Assembly: GCA_051005875.1 (NCBI GenBank)
Contig: JBPCIX010000059.1
Coordinates: 1 to 32,850, forward strand
Direction: 5' to 3'
Length of the DNA stretch: 32,850 bases
DNA from: JBPCIX01 sp051005875
GTDB taxonomy: Bacteria; Actinomycetota; CADDZG01; JAHWKV01
Below the pieces are notes generated by a model, which had not been told where the DNA came from, searched no databases, and saw nothing but the letters and a program-made list of their open reading frames with translations. Positions within the stretch are counted from its first letter, which is position 1. Every line of letters starts with the position of its first letter. Below are positions 1-7,614 of the stretch, in pieces. Both the position numbers and the translations under genes were made by a program.

Positions 1-1
1 G

Positions 2-45
2 ATGAAGCCCATGAACCACCTCCTGAGTGCCTATATGGGCTTCAT
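2..45. repeat. 11-bp inverted repeat at the window edge
   Basis: ATGAAGCCCAT (2-12) is matched by its exact reverse complement ATGGGCTTCAT (35-45) across a 22-nt loop. No T-run follows, so it is not a clear terminator. It could belong to the 3' end of a gene left of the window or be an operator. Confidence 0.5.
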
Positions 46-330
46 TCATCTCAGATGCTGAACCCCAACTTTCGGATTTGGAGGAGTTGTATCAGCCCCT
101 CGTGTCGCCCTGGATTCGATGCCCATCTTGACCGGCGACTAGGCGCTCTCCTAGAATATCCAGGTCGTTCCTTTTGCGTATTTTCCCGATTTGGAGCCGG
201 ACGGTGGAAAAAGATAGGGTCCTAGCTACCATCTCAGGAATCTTTCACGTAAGATCCGAACGAACAGGTCAACAGGCCGACAACAGCAGGAAAAGGAGAA
301 ATAAATGTCCAACGAAAGAGAGGGGGCAAG
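46..330. other. Intergenic region upstream of the three-gene membrane cluster
   Basis: No convincing gene is seen. A short dyad, CTAGG-N6-CCTAG, lies near 140-155. At 305-355 a 16-codon reading frame starts at ATG after a good AAGGAGA ribosome site and overlaps the start of the next gene (ATG 331) in another frame. It could be a leader peptide coupling translation. No promoter was assigned with confidence. Confidence 0.4.
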
Positions 331-888
331 ATGCTTCAAAGAATCCGTAAGCTGACCGGCCCGGACAGCGGGCAAGCAGCCGTTACCTTGGCTGTGGTGA
401 TAGTAGCGGTTGCTTTATCGTCGTACCTACTGCTGCGCACCATGAATGCAGCAGTGAGCATTAACAAGAAGGCCGAGACAATCCGCAACACCGCTGGTGG
501 GATCAACACAGCGACCGACTCAATTGTCGAGTTGAACAAGACCAATAAGACCGCCAAGTCGATTCTGGTCACGGCAAAGGCCCTGGGAGAAGGCCAGGAC
601 GACGGTCGCGTAGGCAAAATCGTAGGTCTGGCTAAGTCAATCGACTCGCTGGCCACCTCGATCAATTCATCCGCAGGAACGATCAACACAACCGCCAGAA
701 ACATCAATGGACAAGCGGTCGCCATCTTGGGGACGGCAAAATTGATTGCGGGCGACGTGAGGCAAATTAACGCCAACATCGACACTACCCTTGGCCTTGC
801 CACTGGTATCAAATCCGACACCGGCGCGATCGTAGGCTACGCACGCAGCATCAACCGCGATCTTAACGCCGCCAACCCAATCGGCTAA
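331..888 (+). CDS. Membrane-anchored low-complexity helical protein (paralogue 1)
   Basis: Function not recognised. The 185-residue product has one hydrophobic segment (about residues 18-38) after a short basic N-terminus, then a domain rich in Ile, Asn, Thr, Ala and Ser with regularly spaced INT/SIN-type motifs, suggesting a long amphipathic helix outside the membrane. It shares with the next two genes a C-terminal motif of the form KxDTGxI, and with the third gene a similar N-terminal half, so the three are probably paralogues from tandem duplication. The ATG at 331 follows a GAGAGGGGG ribosome site by 5 nt. An overlapping 16-codon frame at 305-355 may act as a leader. It could be a cell-envelope or chemoreceptor-like scaffold; that is only a guess. 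Confidence 0.75.
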   Translation: MLQRIRKLTGPDSGQAAVTLAVVIVAVALSSYLLLRTMNAAVSINKKAETIRNTAGGINTATDSIVELNKTNKTAKSILVTAKALGEGQDDGRVGKIVGLAKSIDSLATSINSSAGTINTTARNINGQAVAILGTAKLIAGDVRQINANIDTTLGLATGIKSDTGAIVGYARSINRDLNAANPIG

Positions 889-911
889 CTTGAAAGGAGG
901 GAACTAAGAAC

Positions 912-1550
912 ATGGCACAGCAACCAATGGCCCAGGCGCCCTGGGCTCGCGGCGGAACCGCCGCAAGCGCCGGCGCCGGGGATAACGTAGGAAGATGGCT
1001 GAAGGTGTGGGTGGCGATTGGCATCCTCGTGGTTTTGGTGGTCGTCGGATTTCTTATCGGCATCATCAGCGCCCTGGAATCAATCGACAATGCACTGTTC
1101 TCCGCAACCGACGACGTAGTTGGTGTAGGAGGCGACGTAAATCCGCTGCCTACTCAGATTTCCACGGCAAACGGAACTCTGACCGGAATCGATAAGGCCC
1201 TGTTGCCCATCCCGGGTCAGGCCGACTCGATTATCGCTTCGCTCACCACGATCAACCAGAACCTGACCACAGTGGACAGTTCGCTTAAGGACACTTCATC
1301 CACTTTGATCACGGCTCTCAACAACGCAACAACCATCTCGAGCGTTCTTAAGGCAGCTCAGAATCCGGCACCCGGCATTACCGGATTCGGGACGGCCAAC
1401 ATCCACCGTCGAGTGGCTGTGGCAAACACCATCCTAGGACCAGCAAAGGCCGACACCGGGAGTATCAGCAATGATCTGAACGACAAGACCGGCGCCGCGA
1501 AGCACGTGCACGATCTGCTCGGACCTCTCAGCATCCTTGGGGGGCTCTAA
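912..1550 (+). CDS. Membrane-anchored low-complexity helical protein (paralogue 2)
   Basis: Unrecognised 212-residue protein. A Gly/Ala-rich cytoplasmic N-terminus (residues 1-30) precedes one strong membrane segment (about 36-60). A Thr/Ser/Asn-rich helical region follows, with repeated 'LTTINQNLTTVDSSL'-like stretches, and a KADTGSI motif near residue 180 is shared with its neighbours. It starts 23 bp after the preceding stop with a GAAAGGAGGGAA ribosome site, so it is clearly in the same operon. A single anchor with a polar coiled domain suggests a structural or sensory envelope role. No catalytic motif is visible. Confidence 0.75.
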   Translation: MAQQPMAQAPWARGGTAASAGAGDNVGRWLKVWVAIGILVVLVVVGFLIGIISALESIDNALFSATDDVVGVGGDVNPLPTQISTANGTLTGIDKALLPIPGQADSIIASLTTINQNLTTVDSSLKDTSSTLITALNNATTISSVLKAAQNPAPGITGFGTANIHRRVAVANTILGPAKADTGSISNDLNDKTGAAKHVHDLLGPLSILGGL

Positions 1551-1551
1551 G

Positions 1552-1596
1552 ATGCACGGCTCGAGGATCAGATCAGCAGCAGTCTGGGCAGTCTGA
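1552..1596 (+). other. Possible 14-codon leader frame, duplicated gene start
   Basis: ATG at 1552 follows a G-rich ribosome site and encodes M-H-G-S-R-I-R-S, close to M-D-G-S-R-I-R-S at the start of the following gene. The frame stops at TGA 1594-1596, overlapping the ATG at 1596. It looks like a short tandem duplication of the gene start, now serving as a coupling leader or simply debris. Confidence 0.4.
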
Positions 1597-2177
1597 TGGA
1601 CGGCTCAAGGATCCGGTCGGAACAGGCAGGCCAGACCGGAATCGCACTCATAGTCATAATCGCCTGGGCTCTAACGGCAGTGTTCATGCTTACCAGAACA
1701 CTGGTGTCTGCCCAGCAAATTGATGATCGGGTGGCCGCTATCGACGAAGCAACCGGCAGCATCAAGGCCGACACAGGCCTGGTTGAGCTGCTGACCGAAA
1801 CCAACGCGACGGCCAAGGGCATACTCGCGGCCGCCGCGCCTATAACCGGTCAGTTGGGCGAGGTGGATGCAAGCGCCAAGAGCATCAACACAACGGTGCC
1901 CAGCATTCTGGCCAGTGCTCAATCGATTAACTCGACGGTTAAGGTGATCAACCCCAATGTCTCTTCGATTTTGGGAGTGGTCAGGGACATCGCAGGCGGC
2001 GCCTCCACCTTGGGTGGCGTCCGGGCGATCAACCAGAGGCTCGACGTTGCCCTCCCGATAATTAGGGGAATCAAGGGCGACACCGGCTCCATCAAAACTG
2101 ACGTCAGGTCGGGACCGGGTGGTATCCACGGCAACCTGTGTCAGCTCGACGCGATAGGCAGAGACGACCACTGCTAA
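1596..2177 (+). CDS. Membrane-anchored low-complexity helical protein (paralogue 3)
   Basis: Unrecognised 193-residue protein, the closest relative of the 331-888 product. It has a short N-terminus, a membrane segment (about residues 9-28), a polar helical domain and a KGDTGSI motif near residue 165. The last 20 residues (rich in Gly, Asp, Cys, His) do not resemble the paralogues and might reflect a frameshift, although no better frame was found. The start is unusual: a 14-codon frame at 1552-1596, whose first codons nearly duplicate this gene's own start, has a better ribosome site and ends in TGATG, overlapping the ATG. Translational coupling is likely. A strong terminator follows within 25 bp. 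Confidence 0.65.
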   Translation: MDGSRIRSEQAGQTGIALIVIIAWALTAVFMLTRTLVSAQQIDDRVAAIDEATGSIKADTGLVELLTETNATAKGILAAAAPITGQLGEVDASAKSINTTVPSILASAQSINSTVKVINPNVSSILGVVRDIAGGASTLGGVRAINQRLDVALPIIRGIKGDTGSIKTDVRSGPGGIHGNLCQLDAIGRDDHC

Positions 2178-2197
2178 TCACCTAACAACGCAGTAGG

Positions 2198-2230
2198 AAA
2201 AAGCGCCCCCGTAAGGGGGCGCTTTTTTGC
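2198..2230. terminator. Strong bidirectional Rho-independent terminator
   Basis: A GC-only 8-bp stem GCGCCCCC / GGGGGCGC (2203-2222) with loop GTAA is followed by six T on the + strand. On the - strand it is followed by five T from the preceding A-run. It ends both the membrane-protein operon and the convergent gene at 2249-2911. Confidence 0.92.
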
Positions 2231-2248
2231 TTAGCGCGCTGTCCAGCG

Positions 2249-2911
2249 CTACTGAGCGCAGGGGGGGATGGGGCCGGTGGCGGTGGTGCTCTTAAAGGAG
2301 TTGGCTATTTTGTCGAAAGTATCAGCAAATTTTTTGAAATCCGACGTGGGGCGTACTTCCAACACTAGTTGGACCAATTTGGCCTTGTCGATGAGAAAGT
2401 AATGCGAATGAACACCCTCTTGCTTGACTCCCTCGTCGTAGAATCTATACAGGTAATACCAGCCGGGAAGCCCCGCCACAACGACCTGCTTTTGCTCCGC
2501 GACGTCCGTCTTATCTGTCTTTACGATGGCGCTGAAACCCTCGCCAAGGGCGGGGACTGCATCCCTCGCAATTTCTTGCGGGTACGAGCAAACTCGAATT
2601 TGAACAAAAACCGCTCCCCCGCTGGGGCCCGCTATGAGCGGGACCTGAGGGTCGGCATCGGTTCTTTCAAAATTCTCCCAAGTCTTAGGGTATGAAACAC
2701 GAATGCCCGTCCGGCGGTCGAAAACTGTGGTAAATCCTTTGACATCCGCTTGCTGCTTGGGGGGCGCCACCTTCTTCTGGGGCTTGAGGACGGTTCGTCC
2801 GGCAAAAATGCCGCCTACGACCAACCCCATTACGCCCAGGGCAACGCCTGCTCGGATCAGGGTGGGTCGGTTGACGGGCATGGGCGTCATTGTAAGCAAT
2901 TGAGGAACCAA
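2249..2911 (-). CDS. Membrane-anchored extracytoplasmic hypothetical protein
   Basis: The 220-residue product has an N-terminal membrane or signal-anchor segment (about residues 20-42, Gly/Val-rich), a Lys/Pro linker, and a roughly 160-residue globular domain with a 'FTTVFDRRTGIRVSYPKTW' opening typical of PsbP/Mog1-like or lipoprotein-type extracytoplasmic folds. No catalytic motif is visible. The longest frame starts at TTG 2911. ATG codons 7 and 10 codons later are equally possible, and none has a good ribosome site. It converges on the membrane-protein operon across a shared terminator and is divergent from the zinc-ribbon gene at 3020. Family assignment is tentative. Confidence 0.75.
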   Translation of the reverse strand: MVPQLLTMTPMPVNRPTLIRAGVALGVMGLVVGGIFAGRTVLKPQKKVAPPKQQADVKGFTTVFDRRTGIRVSYPKTWENFERTDADPQVPLIAGPSGGAVFVQIRVCSYPQEIARDAVPALGEGFSAIVKTDKTDVAEQKQVVVAGLPGWYYLYRFYDEGVKQEGVHSHYFLIDKAKLVQLVLEVRPTSDFKKFADTFDKIANSFKSTTATGPIPPCAQ

Positions 2912-2947
2912 AAGCTCTTTTCACCCTGTGACGCCAGGTTTGGGGCC

Positions 2948-2970
2948 CTTTAGCGTCCCCTTTAGCGTCC
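2948..2970. repeat. Two 11-bp direct repeats in a divergent promoter region
   Basis: CTTTAGCGTCC occurs at 2948-2958 and 2960-2970 (12-bp period) between the divergent genes at 2911 and 3020. The near-helical spacing fits a regulator site, but chance or slippage is also possible. Confidence 0.45.
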
Positions 2971-3019
2971 AATTGGGTTTATGCTGGTGGTGTAATGCAT
3001 CGAGCAAGAATGGCCGGGA

Positions 3020-3520
3020 ATGGCTGAGGTCAGTCGCCGACAACGGCCCCTAGTTCGCGCTGGGTCGGGCGAGGTCCATGAAGCGCGACTTGCCGTCCTT
3101 GAAGGCCGCTTTTCCGAAGATACAAAGGCGCGCTGCTCCTGGTGCAACATCGTTAGGCAGGCCAAGCAGGGCGAATGGCTGGAAATATTAATATCCAGCC
3201 CCGGCTCAGGTATTCGGCCCGCCTACGTATTCCGGTGTTTAGAGTGCGAGGCCGCCCCGGTGAGCGCGGCCACAACGGGAATCGTCGCGGTCCCCCGGGG
3301 TTCTCGGGCACCCGGCGACAAGCCCCGCCCGGCCACCCCCAAGCTGTCCAATCCCCTGCCTAATCAACTGGACCCCTTAACGCTGGACCCCCCCAGAAAC
3401 CGGACTTCCCCAAAAAGAAGCAAAGCGATGAAGAGCCCCGCGCCAAAAGCGCCGGACCGCCCAAGAGTGCAAAAACGCGAAACGTTCCCTGGCGCCCCTT
3501 CTCCTGCCGGCGCAGGGTAG
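3020..3520 (+). CDS. Small zinc-ribbon-like protein with basic proline-rich tail
   Basis: Not assigned to a family. Residues 38-78 hold two CxxC pairs (RCSWC and FRCLEC) about 35 residues apart, the layout of a zinc ribbon. From about residue 90 to the end (166) the chain is Pro/Lys/Arg-rich and probably disordered. The ATG at 3020 lacks a strong ribosome site. A terminator follows immediately at 3534-3553. Coding is supported by the paired CxxC motifs, but the low-complexity half could be an over-extension. A nucleic-acid or protein-binding role is only an inference from the zinc ribbon plus basic tail. Confidence 0.6.
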   Translation: MAEVSRRQRPLVRAGSGEVHEARLAVLEGRFSEDTKARCSWCNIVRQAKQGEWLEILISSPGSGIRPAYVFRCLECEAAPVSAATTGIVAVPRGSRAPGDKPRPATPKLSNPLPNQLDPLTLDPPRNRTSPKRSKAMKSPAPKAPDRPRVQKRETFPGAPSPAGAG

Positions 3521-3529
3521 AGACCACCA

Positions 3530-3555
3530 AACAGCCCCAAAAAGGGGCGTTTTCC
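3530..3555 (+). terminator. Rho-independent terminator after zinc-ribbon gene
   Basis: GCCCC, a loop of five A, then GGGGC and GTTTT (3534-3553). An outer 8-bp inverted repeat, AGAGACCA (3519-3526) and TGGTCTCT (3577-3584), brackets it. Confidence 0.75.
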
Positions 3556-3628
3556 ACCGCTGAAACAGCGTTGATTGGTCTCTTGATAGAGCTTTTTTGC
3601 GCCTAATTCTAAGAAATTCATTTCTGGC

Positions 3629-3662
3629 TTGTTCAAGATTCAGTAAGTGTTAAAATCACTTA
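3629..3662 (+). promoter_or_regulatory. Candidate hydrogenase promoter with a dyad over the -10 box
   Basis: A -35-like TTGTTC (3629-3634), a 16-nt spacer and a -10-like TAAAAT (3651-3656). The -10 lies in the spacer of a perfect dyad TAAGTG-N7-CACTTA (3644-3662), as expected for a repressor operator. It would give a 5' leader of about 175 nt before the hydrogenase ATG at 3842. No transcript evidence is available. Confidence 0.5.
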
Positions 3663-3687
3663 GTCAGCCAGATTGGGTCAGATGAAG

Positions 3688-3731
3688 GGCTCCAACCGGG
3701 CTCCAACCGGGCTCCAAGCAGGCTCCAAGCA
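3688..3731 (+). repeat. Four 11-bp tandem repeats upstream of the hydrogenase operon
   Basis: Two copies of GGCTCCAACCG followed by two copies of GGCTCCAAGCA, head to tail with an 11-bp period, close to one helical turn, so all copies face the same side of the DNA. They lie 110-154 bp before the hydrogenase start, in the leader or in an activator region depending on the true promoter. Confidence 0.8.
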
Positions 3732-3841
3732 ACTGACGTAAGGTCGGGAAGTTAGTTTTGAAAGCTAAAAGCAGGTGCAAAGCGAAGTGGATTCACCAGT
3801 TTTTGTTGAATATCAGGCACTTTTGATCAGAGGAGGTATCA

Positions 3842-5053
3842 ATGGCTGAGGCTCATACCGCTTCAGGAGTAGCGCCCGAAAACATGTCGCCGGAAGACCC
3901 TTTCGCGCCCATGGCAATCCGTAACCGGTCCACCGTGAACATCGGCTCAGATCGGCCGTTGCAAGCCCGCCTTGGGCCGCTTGAGAAGATTTACCTGATC
4001 TGGATGGTGGGCGGCTCTTGCGATGGTTGCACTATCGCAGTCACCGGCGCAACGAATCCCCCGGTCGAGCATCTTCTAAACGGCATCGTTCCGGGCCTGC
4101 CCCGGGTTGAGTTGATTCACACCGTTACTTCTGTAGAATCCGGCCCCGAATGGGTTCACAACCTGTTCATGGCCGACCGCGGCGAGCTCGACGCTCCATT
4201 CGTAATCTGCTGGGAAGGCTCAATGTTCGATGAGACCCGCTCGGGAGACGGTTACTTCATGGGTCTTGGTGAAGATCCCACAAGCGGCCGCACTATCACC
4301 TCAGCCGAGTGGATGCGCCGGTTGGCGCCAAAGGCCGCAGCGGTTATTGCTGTAGGAACCTGCGCCACCTGGGGCGGAATTCCAGCGGCCGAGGGCAACC
4401 CCACTGGTTCTATGGGCGTCATGGACTACCTAGGCAAGGACTACCGGTCCAACTTCGGCGTCCCCGTCGTAAACATCCCCGGCTGCTCACCTGTGGGAGA
4501 CAACTTCATGGAAACAGCGGCCGCGGTCGTCTTGTTCTTGCAGGGCCTTGCGCCACTGCCTGAGTTTGACGAGCTTGGGCGTCCGGCGTGGCTGTTCGGC
4601 GAGACCGTTCACCGCCACTGCCCACGAGCCGGGTACTACGAAGAGGGCGTGTTCGCCCGTGAGTACGGCGACAAAGAATGCCTCGTTGAACTCGGCTGCT
4701 GGGGACCCGTCGTCCAATGCAACATTGCCGAGCGCGGTTCTGTCAACGGCGTTGGTGGTTGCATGCAAATGGGCGGTATCTGCATCGGATGCACCATGCC
4801 CGGGTTCCCGGACAAGTTCTCTCCGATGTACGCAACGGCTCCCGGCTCGTTGATCTCCGCGACCACGTCAAGGATGGTCGGCGGCTTTATCCGGCGCATG
4901 CGTCGCATGTCGATGGCCGACAAGAACGTGTCGGCTCGCTGGGAGCACGGCGAGAACCCCTCCGGCTGGGCACGCTACAGCACTCAGCCAAAAGGTGTCA
5001 CTAAGCTGATTCACAAGGCATACAGGGTCTATCAGCACTCGAACAGAGGTTAA
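3842..5053 (+). CDS. hhyS: [NiFe]-hydrogenase small subunit, group 1h (group 5)
   Basis: Electron-transfer subunit that carries iron-sulfur clusters from the NiFe site to the acceptor. The 403 residues include the N-terminal MVGGSCDGC motif (Cys60, Cys63) and further cluster cysteines in VGTCATWGG (about 174), NIPGCSP (about 214), HRHCPRAGYY (about 260), ELGCWGP, GGCMQMGG and ICIGCTMPGFPDKF (about 286-316). There is no Tat signal peptide, as expected for the high-affinity actinobacterial group, which works at the cytoplasmic side of the membrane. A good AGAGGAGG site precedes the ATG. It is followed 33 bp later by the large subunit. Family-level confidence is high; the 1h assignment rests on remembered motif patterns and length. 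Confidence 0.95.
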   Translation: MAEAHTASGVAPENMSPEDPFAPMAIRNRSTVNIGSDRPLQARLGPLEKIYLIWMVGGSCDGCTIAVTGATNPPVEHLLNGIVPGLPRVELIHTVTSVESGPEWVHNLFMADRGELDAPFVICWEGSMFDETRSGDGYFMGLGEDPTSGRTITSAEWMRRLAPKAAAVIAVGTCATWGGIPAAEGNPTGSMGVMDYLGKDYRSNFGVPVVNIPGCSPVGDNFMETAAAVVLFLQGLAPLPEFDELGRPAWLFGETVHRHCPRAGYYEEGVFAREYGDKECLVELGCWGPVVQCNIAERGSVNGVGGCMQMGGICIGCTMPGFPDKFSPMYATAPGSLISATTSRMVGGFIRRMRRMSMADKNVSARWEHGENPSGWARYSTQPKGVTKLIHKAYRVYQHSNRG

Positions 5054-5086
5054 TCGGTAAATTAAGCATCAGAAAGTGAGGCAGTT

Positions 5087-6973
5087 ATGTGTTTTAAGAA
5101 TTTGCCCGTCGAATTCGACGATAAAGGCAATGCAAGACTGAAGGAAGGAGCGCCCAATCCATGGGCGTTCGACACCGCAGGCGACCGCAAGCGTTACACC
5201 AAGCAAATCGTTCGGCCGGTTTCTGGTGGCGCTGTTGCAACGAAGTCAAAGGTCCGCGACTGGATGATCGACCCGATCACCCGAGTCGCAGGCGCTCTGG
5301 CCGTTCACGTAGGGCTCGATGTCGATAAGCGCGTGGCGGTTGACTGCCACTCGATGGCCATGCTTTTCCGTGGTTATGAGGTCATTCTTCAAGGCCGTGA
5401 CCCTCGCGACGCCATCGACATTTCCTCGCGAGCATGTGGAGTGTGCGGCGGAGTACACGCTTCAGTTTCCTCGCAGGGACTCGACATGGCCTTTGGCCAG
5501 CCACCGCCACCGATGGGCGTAGCGGTACGCAACCTGGGGTCGGCCGCAGAGATGCTCTACGACCACCCGATCCACCTTGGGCTGCTTTCGGGGCCAGATT
5601 ATTCAACGGCTCTGGTTTCGGTAACCAACCCAGAGATAGTGAAGAAAGCAGAGAAAACCCCTGCTCCCAACGCTCACCTTCATGGCTACCGCACCATCAA
5701 AGACATTATGGACGCCATGAACCCGCTGACCGGAGCGATTTACCTGGAGGCGATCGAGTTCACCCGCCTTGGGCGCGAGATGTGCAACTACATGTACGGC
5801 AAGTACCCTCACCCCTCTACGCTTATCCCCGGCGGAGTCACCACGACTCTTTCGACCACCAGTTTCAACGAGTACTACACCCGCCTGATTAAGTTCTTCG
5901 ATTACTCGAAGCGGCTGGCCGGCTGGTGGAACGACGTAATGGACTTCTTCCTCGACTTCAACCCTGACTACGCCCTGGTGGGGGCCCGCCCCAACAACCT
6001 GCTTCAGTGCGGACTGTGGGACGACCCGCAGGCATATGACGCCAGTTACGCCAACATGACGCAGTGGGGCGACGCTCGTTGGGCAACGCCCGGTGTTATC
6101 CGTGACGGCAAGTTAGTCACAACCGACCTGCAGAAGATCGATGCCGGTTTGGAGGAGTTCGTTGACCATTCGTTCTACGAGGAATGGGTCGGTTCGGGAC
6201 AGAAGTACGCCACTTCTCCCTCCGGTATGCCCATCTCGCCGTACCACCCGTGGAACAAGACCACCATCCCGAAGCCGGGTGCCCGCAACTTCAAGGAGAA
6301 GTACACCTGGGACACCGCACCTCGTTGGGACCGGACATCGATGGAGACCAACCAGTACGGTCGTATGTGGACCAGTGCACTGGCCCAGAAGATGAAGAAG
6401 AACGACTTCGTCGAAGCGACGGGCGATGGTCTTCGTATCCTTCTTCCGAAGTTCCAGCTTCCTGAGACGGAGCTGGTGTGGAAGATCCCCAAGCAGATCA
6501 ACGCCATCGAGCGGAACCGAGGCCGGGCTCACGCAGTGGGTTGGACCGCAGCGCTTGCAATGAACATGCTTCTCGAAGCATTCGACCTGTGGCGCCGCGG
6601 CGAGACCAAGGCCTGGAACAACTTCAAGATCCCGCAGAACGAAGTTCGCGCAGTCGGGTTCAACGAAGCAGGCCGAGGCTGGCTGGCTCACCACATGACC
6701 CTCGACAAGGGCAAGATCGTGAACTACCAGATCACCACCCCGTCGACTTTAAATGCAGCGCCGAGGGACCCGTTCGGCAACCCCGGCCCATACGAAGAGG
6801 CGGTCATTGGTACTCCGATCCTCGAATCAAACAAGGACGACGAGCTCAAGGGCATCGACGTACTGCGTGCGATTCGCTCCATGGACCCGTGCATGCCGTG
6901 CACCACTCACATGGACACAGGCAAGGGCGTAATAGTAAGAGAGATCAACTCCTGTTCGTGTACTTTGGAATAG
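5087..6973 (+). CDS. hhyL: [NiFe]-hydrogenase large subunit, group 1h (group 5)
   Basis: Catalytic subunit that binds the Ni-Fe(CN)2CO centre and oxidises H2. Of 628 residues, the L1 motif SRACGVCGG (Cys117, Cys120) and the L2 motif DPCMPCTTH (Cys602, Cys605, His608) give all four metal-binding cysteines. A 20-residue C-terminal extension after His608 is the peptide normally removed by a maturation protease; it contains its own CSC. The conserved GRG arginine stretch (NEAGRGW) is present. The ATG at 5087 follows AGTGAGGCAGTT. It is co-transcribed with the small subunit and followed by a terminator only about 12 bp after the stop. A shorter paralogue lacking the extension lies at 16714-18471. 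Confidence 0.96.
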   Translation: MCFKNLPVEFDDKGNARLKEGAPNPWAFDTAGDRKRYTKQIVRPVSGGAVATKSKVRDWMIDPITRVAGALAVHVGLDVDKRVAVDCHSMAMLFRGYEVILQGRDPRDAIDISSRACGVCGGVHASVSSQGLDMAFGQPPPPMGVAVRNLGSAAEMLYDHPIHLGLLSGPDYSTALVSVTNPEIVKKAEKTPAPNAHLHGYRTIKDIMDAMNPLTGAIYLEAIEFTRLGREMCNYMYGKYPHPSTLIPGGVTTTLSTTSFNEYYTRLIKFFDYSKRLAGWWNDVMDFFLDFNPDYALVGARPNNLLQCGLWDDPQAYDASYANMTQWGDARWATPGVIRDGKLVTTDLQKIDAGLEEFVDHSFYEEWVGSGQKYATSPSGMPISPYHPWNKTTIPKPGARNFKEKYTWDTAPRWDRTSMETNQYGRMWTSALAQKMKKNDFVEATGDGLRILLPKFQLPETELVWKIPKQINAIERNRGRAHAVGWTAALAMNMLLEAFDLWRRGETKAWNNFKIPQNEVRAVGFNEAGRGWLAHHMTLDKGKIVNYQITTPSTLNAAPRDPFGNPGPYEEAVIGTPILESNKDDELKGIDVLRAIRSMDPCMPCTTHMDTGKGVIVREINSCSCTLE

Positions 6974-6984
6974 GTTAACCACGA

Positions 6985-7021
6985 GAAAAAAGCGGGGGGC
7001 TAAAACCTCCCGCTTTTTTCT
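6985..7021 (+). terminator. Terminator after hydrogenase large subunit
   Basis: AGCGGGGGG (6991-6999), loop, CCTCCCGCT (7006-7014) with one mismatch, preceded by an A-run and followed by TTTTTT. It should end or attenuate transcription between the structural and accessory genes. Confidence 0.88.
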
Positions 7022-7062
7022 TTGAGGCCATGTATGTGTAGAAGGTGCGCGACAATTCAGAC

Positions 7063-7614
7063 ATGACAACAACTCACGATGGTCTAGATGAGGGTCAAGC
7101 TTTTTGGACTCCCACTGAGGATGTCCGACGACATGTTGACTGCCGGGTGATGGTCGCCGGGGTTGGTAATCCCTGGCTTAGGGATCTTGACTTCGGCCCC
7201 CAGTTTATTCGACGGACCCGAGAGTTGGAATGGCCTGCGGGCGTCCTATTGGAGGATGCAGCAGTCTCAGCCCACAGAGTGCTCCATCTGCTGCAAGAAC
7301 TGACGCCGGAGCGTGTCATCTTCGTCGCCGGATACTCCCGTGGCGATCCGCCGGGGACTATCCGGCGGACACTTGCGGACACCTCCGAGCCCACGGGCAC
7401 GGAAGTCGAGGGAATGCTCGGCGAAGCTGCCGGCGGAGTCGTTGACTTTGACCACACACTTGTGGTCACACGCCACTTCAAGGCCCTGCCCCCAGACACT
7501 GTTTTAATCGAAGTAGAGGCCCTTGATACGGCTTTCGGCACCGGGTTCTCGCCGGAGGTAGAAGCATGCATGGAACCCGTGATTGAGATGGTTCGAAAGG
7601 AGATAGAGCGATGA
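7063..7614 (+). CDS. Hydrogenase maturation protease-like protein
   Basis: Probably acts on the group 1h large subunit. The N-terminal MVAGVGNPWLRDLDFG (about residues 29-44) resembles the GxGNxxxxDDGxG opening of the HyaD/HybD peptidase fold, with LDFG replacing the usual DDGFG. Later VIFVAGYSRGDPPGTIRR matches the central strand and loop. The His ligand region is less clear, so it may be a divergent or non-catalytic member. I place the start at ATG 7063; a GTG at 7045 would add six residues. The stop overlaps the next gene (ATGA). It lies downstream of the hydrogenase subunits but beyond a terminator, so it may have its own promoter. Confidence 0.8.
   Translation: MTTTHDGLDEGQAFWTPTEDVRRHVDCRVMVAGVGNPWLRDLDFGPQFIRRTRELEWPAGVLLEDAAVSAHRVLHLLQELTPERVIFVAGYSRGDPPGTIRRTLADTSEPTGTEVEGMLGEAAGGVVDFDHTLVVTRHFKALPPDTVLIEVEALDTAFGTGFSPEVEACMEPVIEMVRKEIER

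Noticed and set aside
2..61. A 19-codon frame starting at position 2
   Set aside because: It consists largely of the two arms of the inverted repeat and has no visible ribosome site within the window.
1671..2171. Long - strand frame opposite the third membrane gene
   Set aside because: It is a shadow of the + strand gene; no ribosome site, and the composition looks like an antisense frame.
6113..6694. 193-codon - strand frame inside the hydrogenase large subunit
   Set aside because: It overlaps a gene whose protein is fully conserved; the translated sequence has no domain features.
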